Assembly: GCF_024198175.1 (NCBI RefSeq) | Contig: NZ_JAJVKV010000001.1 | Span: forward strand, 1,922,001 to 1,986,000 | From: Pyxidicoccus xibeiensis | GTDB lineage: Bacteria; Myxococcota; Myxococcia; Myxococcales; Myxococcaceae | Length of the DNA: 64,000 bases | Reading direction: 5' to 3' | Part shown: positions 60,258-64,000 of the stretch, piece after piece | How positions within the stretch are numbered: the first letter of the stretch is position 1 | How the letters are laid out: the number at the start of each line of letters is the position of its first letter | Notes under the pieces: generated by a model | Database searches by the model: none | Told to the model about the DNA's origin: nothing | The model's input: only the letters and a program-made list of their open reading frames with translations | Translations under genes and position numbers: made by a program

Positions 60258-63200
60258 ATGTTCTGCTCCCGCTCCTTGCGTCACCGGGGGCAGGTCCTGA
60301 AGTCATCCGCGCTGCTGTGTCTCGTTCTCTCCGTCTCCCTTCCCGCCATCGCCGCCGAGCGCGCAGTGCCCTGGGAGGGGCCCGCCTTCGAGGCCACGGG
60401 CGCCGCCATGGTCCGGGCCGCCTCGAAGCTGCCAGACCCCGCCGAGGGCACCGACGTGGAGGTCCTCCTCAAGGAGGGCCAGTACACGGAGCTTGCGCCC
60501 CACCGCTGGCGGGCCACCTCGCGCACCGTCTTCCGCATCCTCACCAGCGCCGGCGTGCGCCAGTGGGCCGAGGCTCGCGCCGAGTGGTCTCCCTGGCGCC
60601 AGCAGCGGCCCGTGCTCCGCGCCCGCGTCATCTCCCCGGACGGCAAGGAGCACCTGCTCGACGAGAAGACGCTGCATGACGCCCCGGTGGAGGACCCCGC
60701 GCCGGACATCTACACGGACACCCGCGCCCTGCGCGCGCCGCTCCCCGCGCTGCGCCCCGGCAGCGTCGTCGAGATGGAGTCCGTCGTCGAGGACACGCAG
60801 CCCTTCTTCGACGCGGGCGTCGTCACCCACTTCTACTTCGCCAGCCCCGTGCCCGTGCGCAAGGTGCGCCTGGGCATCGACGTGGCCCCGTCCACCCAGC
60901 TCACCCTGCGCGTGCGCGGCCTGCCGCTCGAGCCGCTGCCGCAGCACCAGTCCGACCGCAAGCGCCTGTCCTTCGAGGGCGGTCCCTACGCTCCCGTGGC
61001 CCCGCTCGAAGAGGACGTGCCGCCGTCCGAGGCCTTCTATCCGCACGTAGCCTTCTCCACCGGCCGCTCGTGGAACGAGGTGGCCTCCACCTACCACCGC
61101 ATCATCGAGGGCCGCCTGGAGGGCGCGTCCCTCCAGGCCCGCGCGCGCGGACTGGTGAAGGGCGTGAAGGACCGCCGCGCCATTGCGCAGCGCCTGCTGG
61201 AGCACGTGCGCGAGTCCGTCCGCTACACGGGCCTGGAGTTCGGCGCCGCCGCCATCGTCCCCGCCAGCCCGCAGGAAGTGCTCCAGCGCCAGTACGGCGA
61301 CTGCAAGGAGCTGTCCACGCTGCTGGTGGGCCTGCTGCGCGGCGCCGGTGTGCCGGCCCACGTGGCGCTCGTCCGCTCCGGCCGCGAGGACGTGCCCGAG
61401 CTGCCCGGCATGGGCTTCTTCAACCACGCCATCGTCTACGTGCCCGGCACGCCGGCCCTGTGGATGGACCCCACCGACGCGGGCGGCGCGGTGGGCATGC
61501 TCGCCCCGGAGCTGCAGGGGCGCCACGCGCTGGTGGCCACGCCGGACACCCAGGGCCTCACCCGCATCGACGAGGCGCAGCCCGAGGGCAACACCGCCAT
61601 CTTCACCCGCACCGTGACGCTGTCCGACGAGGGCCCCGCCCGCGTGCACGAGACGCGCGAGCTGGAGGGCGCGCTGGCCGTGCAGTACCGGCGCCTGCTG
61701 CGCGCCGTGCGTCCCGCCGACTTCCGCCGCAACATGGAGGCCGTCGCCACCGCGCAGTTCCAGGGCACGCTCGAGGGCATGAAGCACACGCCGCTGGATG
61801 ACGGCACCGGCCCCTTCCGCCTGGAGCTGGACGTCGCGTCCGCCCGCTTCGCCACCACCGGCTGGCGCAGCGCCCGCGTCCCGCTGCGCCTCGAGTCGCC
61901 CCTGGCCTGGCTCCCCGACGCGCTCGACGACGTCCGCGACTTGCTGCCCGATGAGCTGGGCCGCATGCGCCCGCCCACGGCGAAGCGTCAGTCCGATCTG
62001 GTGCTGCCCGTGGCCTACCGCGCCGAGGTCCGCTACCGGCTCGAGCCGCCCACCGGCTTCGCCCTGCAGTCCGTCCCCCGAGACGAGACGCTGCCCCTGG
62101 GCCCCGCCACCCTGGCCCTGCGCTACCAGCGCGAGCAGGACGGCGGGCTCTCGGCCACCTTCCGCTTCGACGCCGTCCGCCGCCGCTACACGCGCGACGA
62201 GGTGGCCGCCTTCCGCACCGCCCTGGCCGCGCTCGCCCGCCGCGAGCCGCTGGTGGTGGAGTTCGAGGACAAGGGCTCGCGACTCGTCGAGGGTGCGCGG
62301 GTGCGCGACGGGCTCGCCGTCTACGAGAAGGGGCTCAACAACCGCTCCGACTCCGCGCTGGTGCGCGCCCGCTACGCCGGCACGCTGCTGCGCCTGGGCT
62401 TCGGCGAGCAGGCCCGCGCCGAGGCCCGCCGCGCGGTGGAGCAGCGCCCCTCCTCGCCCCTGGTGCACCACGTGCTCGCGTGGGTGCTGCAGCATGACCT
62501 GTACGGCCGGCTGCGCCGTCCGGGCGCGGACCTGGAGGGCGCCGTGACGGCCTGCCGCCAGGCCATCACCCTGGAGCCGGAGAACCTCGCCGCGCACCTC
62601 TTGCTGGCGGACCTGCTGGAGCACAACGCCAGGGGCGAGCGCTTCGGCCAGGGCGCGAAGCTCACCGAGGCCGTGGCCACCTGGCGCCACCTGCGTGACA
62701 CCCTGGGCGCGCGCGACGTGGACGACCGGCTGCTGGCGGCCCTGTTCCGCTCCGGCGCCACCGCGGATGCGCTGGAGGCCGCGCGCGCCTCGTCGCCTTC
62801 CGAGCTGCGCGACAGGGTGCTCGTCATGGCCACCGCGGAGGTGAAGGGCGCGGCCGAGGCCATCTCCGCTGCGGAGCGCGAGCTGGAGGGCCTGGACTCG
62901 CGGCGCGACGCGCTGGCGCTCGCGGGAGACCACCTGCTCACCCGGGGGCGCTCCGACGTGGCGGCGCAGCTCTTCGAGGCGGCGCTGAAGGGCGCGTACG
63001 ACCCGGACCGGAAGTTCAAGCTCGAGCTGGCGCGCAAGCCGCGCACCGAGGCGAAGCAGGACAAGGGCCCCGAGGCGCTGGTGCGTCGCATCGTCCTGGC
63101 GGCCTGGACGTCTCGCGACGCGAAGGAGTTCGAGTCCGCCATCCTCCCGTTCCTCTCCTCGCGCGACAGGAAGGACAGCGCGCTGCACCAGAAGCTGGAG

Positions 63201-64000
63201 GCCCTGCACGCGCAGGCCTCGCGCTACGCGGCGTCGATGCCGGACGGCGTGGGCGCGAAGTCCATGGCGGAGCTGGCGGTGGCGGCGCTCGACTTGAAGC
63301 CCGAGGGCCAGGAGAAGGTCGGCTACCGCGTGCGGCTCAACGTGCTGCTGGGGGGCCAGGCCTACGAGGACGTCTGGTACGTGGTGCGGGAGAACAAGGA
63401 GTACAAGCTCCTGGCGTCGGCGTCGGACCCGCGGCCGCTCGGCGCGGAGGCGCTGCGGTGGCTGGACGCCAGCCAGCTGAAGGAGGCCCTGCTGTGGATT
63501 GGCTGGGCCGTGCAGGACGCGCGCGACGTGCCCCCCGAGGGCCTGTCCCCGCTGGCCTCCTTCACGAACACGCTGCGGGGCTTCTCCGGCATGGAGGCCG
63601 TGACGCAGCTGCGCGCCGCGTGCGCCTACCTGGGCGCGAGCACGGGCGACGCGCGCGTGCTGGCGGCGCTGCGGGCCCAGGCGAAGTTCGCCGCGGGCGA
63701 GGAGCGGCACCGGCTGCTGATGGCCCTGGCGGTGGTGCACCGCGCGGCGGGCCGGAGCGCGGACGCGGAGGCGCTGGTGGACGAGGTGCGCGAGGACGTG
63801 CCGGTGTCGTCCGAGGCCTTCTGGCTCAAGCGCGAGTTCCTCACGGAGCGCGGCCAGTGGACGGGCCTGCGGGACGCGGCGGAGGGGCGGCTCGGCCTGC
63901 TGCACACGGATGCGCTGGGCCTGGAGACGCAGCTGGTGGCGGCGGTGAACCTGCGCGACTGGGACGACGCGGAGAAGACGGGCAAGCAGCTGGTGAAGCT
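60258..64000 (+). CDS. DUF3857/transglutaminase-like protein with TPRs, 3' end missing
   Basis: From ATG 60258 the frame is open to the window end (at least 1247 residues). A signal sequence (SSALLCLVLSVSLPAIAAE) precedes a DUF3857 domain (about 50-300, with HRWRATSRTVFRILTSAGVRQWAEA) and a transglutaminase-like domain (about 310-420) with catalytic-type Cys (RQYGDCKELSTLL), His (GFFNHAIVYVP) and Asp (WMDPTDAG). A long helical region of TPR-like repeats follows (from about residue 700). Such proteins occur in Bacteroidetes and Deltaproteobacteria; role unknown, possibly periplasmic remodelling. The C-terminus lies outside the window. Confidence 0.85.
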   Translation, partial: MFCSRSLRHRGQVLKSSALLCLVLSVSLPAIAAERAVPWEGPAFEATGAAMVRAASKLPDPAEGTDVEVLLKEGQYTELAPHRWRATSRTVFRILTSAGVRQWAEARAEWSPWRQQRPVLRARVISPDGKEHLLDEKTLHDAPVEDPAPDIYTDTRALRAPLPALRPGSVVEMESVVEDTQPFFDAGVVTHFYFASPVPVRKVRLGIDVAPSTQLTLRVRGLPLEPLPQHQSDRKRLSFEGGPYAPVAPLEEDVPPSEAFYPHVAFSTGRSWNEVASTYHRIIEGRLEGASLQARARGLVKGVKDRRAIAQRLLEHVRESVRYTGLEFGAAAIVPASPQEVLQRQYGDCKELSTLLVGLLRGAGVPAHVALVRSGREDVPELPGMGFFNHAIVYVPGTPALWMDPTDAGGAVGMLAPELQGRHALVATPDTQGLTRIDEAQPEGNTAIFTRTVTLSDEGPARVHETRELEGALAVQYRRLLRAVRPADFRRNMEAVATAQFQGTLEGMKHTPLDDGTGPFRLELDVASARFATTGWRSARVPLRLESPLAWLPDALDDVRDLLPDELGRMRPPTAKRQSDLVLPVAYRAEVRYRLEPPTGFALQSVPRDETLPLGPATLALRYQREQDGGLSATFRFDAVRRRYTRDEVAAFRTALAALARREPLVVEFEDKGSRLVEGARVRDGLAVYEKGLNNRSDSALVRARYAGTLLRLGFGEQARAEARRAVEQRPSSPLVHHVLAWVLQHDLYGRLRRPGADLEGAVTACRQAITLEPENLAAHLLLADLLEHNARGERFGQGAKLTEAVATWRHLRDTLGARDVDDRLLAALFRSGATADALEAARASSPSELRDRVLVMATAEVKGAAEAISAAERELEGLDSRRDALALAGDHLLTRGRSDVAAQLFEAALKGAYDPDRKFKLELARKPRTEAKQDKGPEALVRRIVLAAWTSRDAKEFESAILPFLSSRDRKDSALHQKLEALHAQASRYAASMPDGVGAKSMAELAVAALDLKPEGQEKVGYRVRLNVLLGGQAYEDVWYVVRENKEYKLLASASDPRPLGAEALRWLDASQLKEALLWIGWAVQDARDVPPEGLSPLASFTNTLRGFSGMEAVTQLRAACAYLGASTGDARVLAALRAQAKFAAGEERHRLLMALAVVHRAAGRSADAEALVDEVREDVPVSSEAFWLKREFLTERGQWTGLRDAAEGRLGLLHTDALGLETQLVAAVNLRDWDDAEKTGKQLVK

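Noticed and set aside
60303..63905. A 1200-residue open frame on the minus strand
   Set aside because: It lies exactly opposite the DUF3857/transglutaminase gene and reads as His/Arg/Ala/Gly-rich sequence with no family match; such antisense frames stay open by chance in GC-rich DNA.

Overview
The window is about 64 kb of very high-GC DNA, tightly packed with genes on both strands. Several features point to a myxobacterium of the Myxococcus/Corallococcus/Pyxidicoccus group: two loci resembling the Sit (swarm inhibition) lipoprotein toxins that myxobacteria pass between siblings by TraA/B outer-membrane exchange; many hybrid histidine kinases and bacterial Ser/Thr kinases; TonB machinery with a TonB-domain/receptor fusion; and an FHA/TPR/STAND-rich style of gene content. 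I saw no rRNA, tRNA, CRISPR array, insertion sequence or prophage. The first gene (histidine kinase) is cut at the left edge and the last (DUF3857/transglutaminase/TPR protein) at the right edge.

1-8 kb: sensor kinase, TetR regulator, and a TonB energy-coupling operon (TonB-domain-fused outer-membrane receptor, lipoprotein, ExbB, ExbD, TonB). 8-9.5 kb: a SitA6-like toxin gene interrupted by an in-frame TAG, followed by an intact double-CXXCG (SitI6-like) immunity gene. 9.5-17.6 kb: OmpA/thrombospondin-repeat lipoprotein, receiver-nucleotidyl cyclase, pseudopilin-like protein, triple universal stress protein, a degenerate enhancer-binding-protein fragment, a macrodomain protein, and two small proteins of unknown function. 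18-23.5 kb: SCO protein diverging from a translationally coupled cytochrome c oxidase operon (subunits II, I, III, dihaem cytochrome c). 23.6-34.2 kb: LysM-GH19 enzyme, large hypothetical, GNAT/membrane protein pair, NTF2-like protein, GAF histidine kinase, an envelope redox operon (four-helix His-rich membrane protein, YceI, twin-Rieske lipoprotein), and a CBS protein.

34.4-38 kb (minus strand): a hypothetical protein, two coupled ArsA-like ATPases, then a 56-residue peptide with a Gly-Gly leader and a Cys-rich tail (RiPP/bacteriocin-like), closed by a strong intrinsic terminator. 38.3-47.2 kb: zinc-ribbon membrane proteins, a probable pseudokinase, a SitA5-like lipoprotein toxin with two tandem Imm11-family immunity genes, an intact Ser/Thr kinase, and two paralogous XRE regulators. 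47.4-54 kb: a four-gene signalling operon (GAF histidine kinase with degenerate receiver, single-domain response regulator, PAS hybrid kinase, REC-HPt-REC-REC-GGDEF diguanylate cyclase).

54-59.6 kb is the most striking accessory block. A 1430-residue protein combines a nucleoside-phosphorylase-like domain, a STAND/NB-ARC-like NTPase and twelve 46-residue TPR units. It diverges from a PD-(D/E)XK (Uma2-like) protein with a heptad coiled-coil tail. Parts of the block have visibly lower GC than the neighbours. This architecture matches bacterial NLR-like immune receptors with predicted nucleosidase effectors and is the best candidate for an undescribed defence or kin-conflict system here. Together the window couples contact-dependent kin conflict (two Sit loci), possible phage or allorecognition defence (STAND), and a possible secreted peptide, set among respiration and signalling genes.
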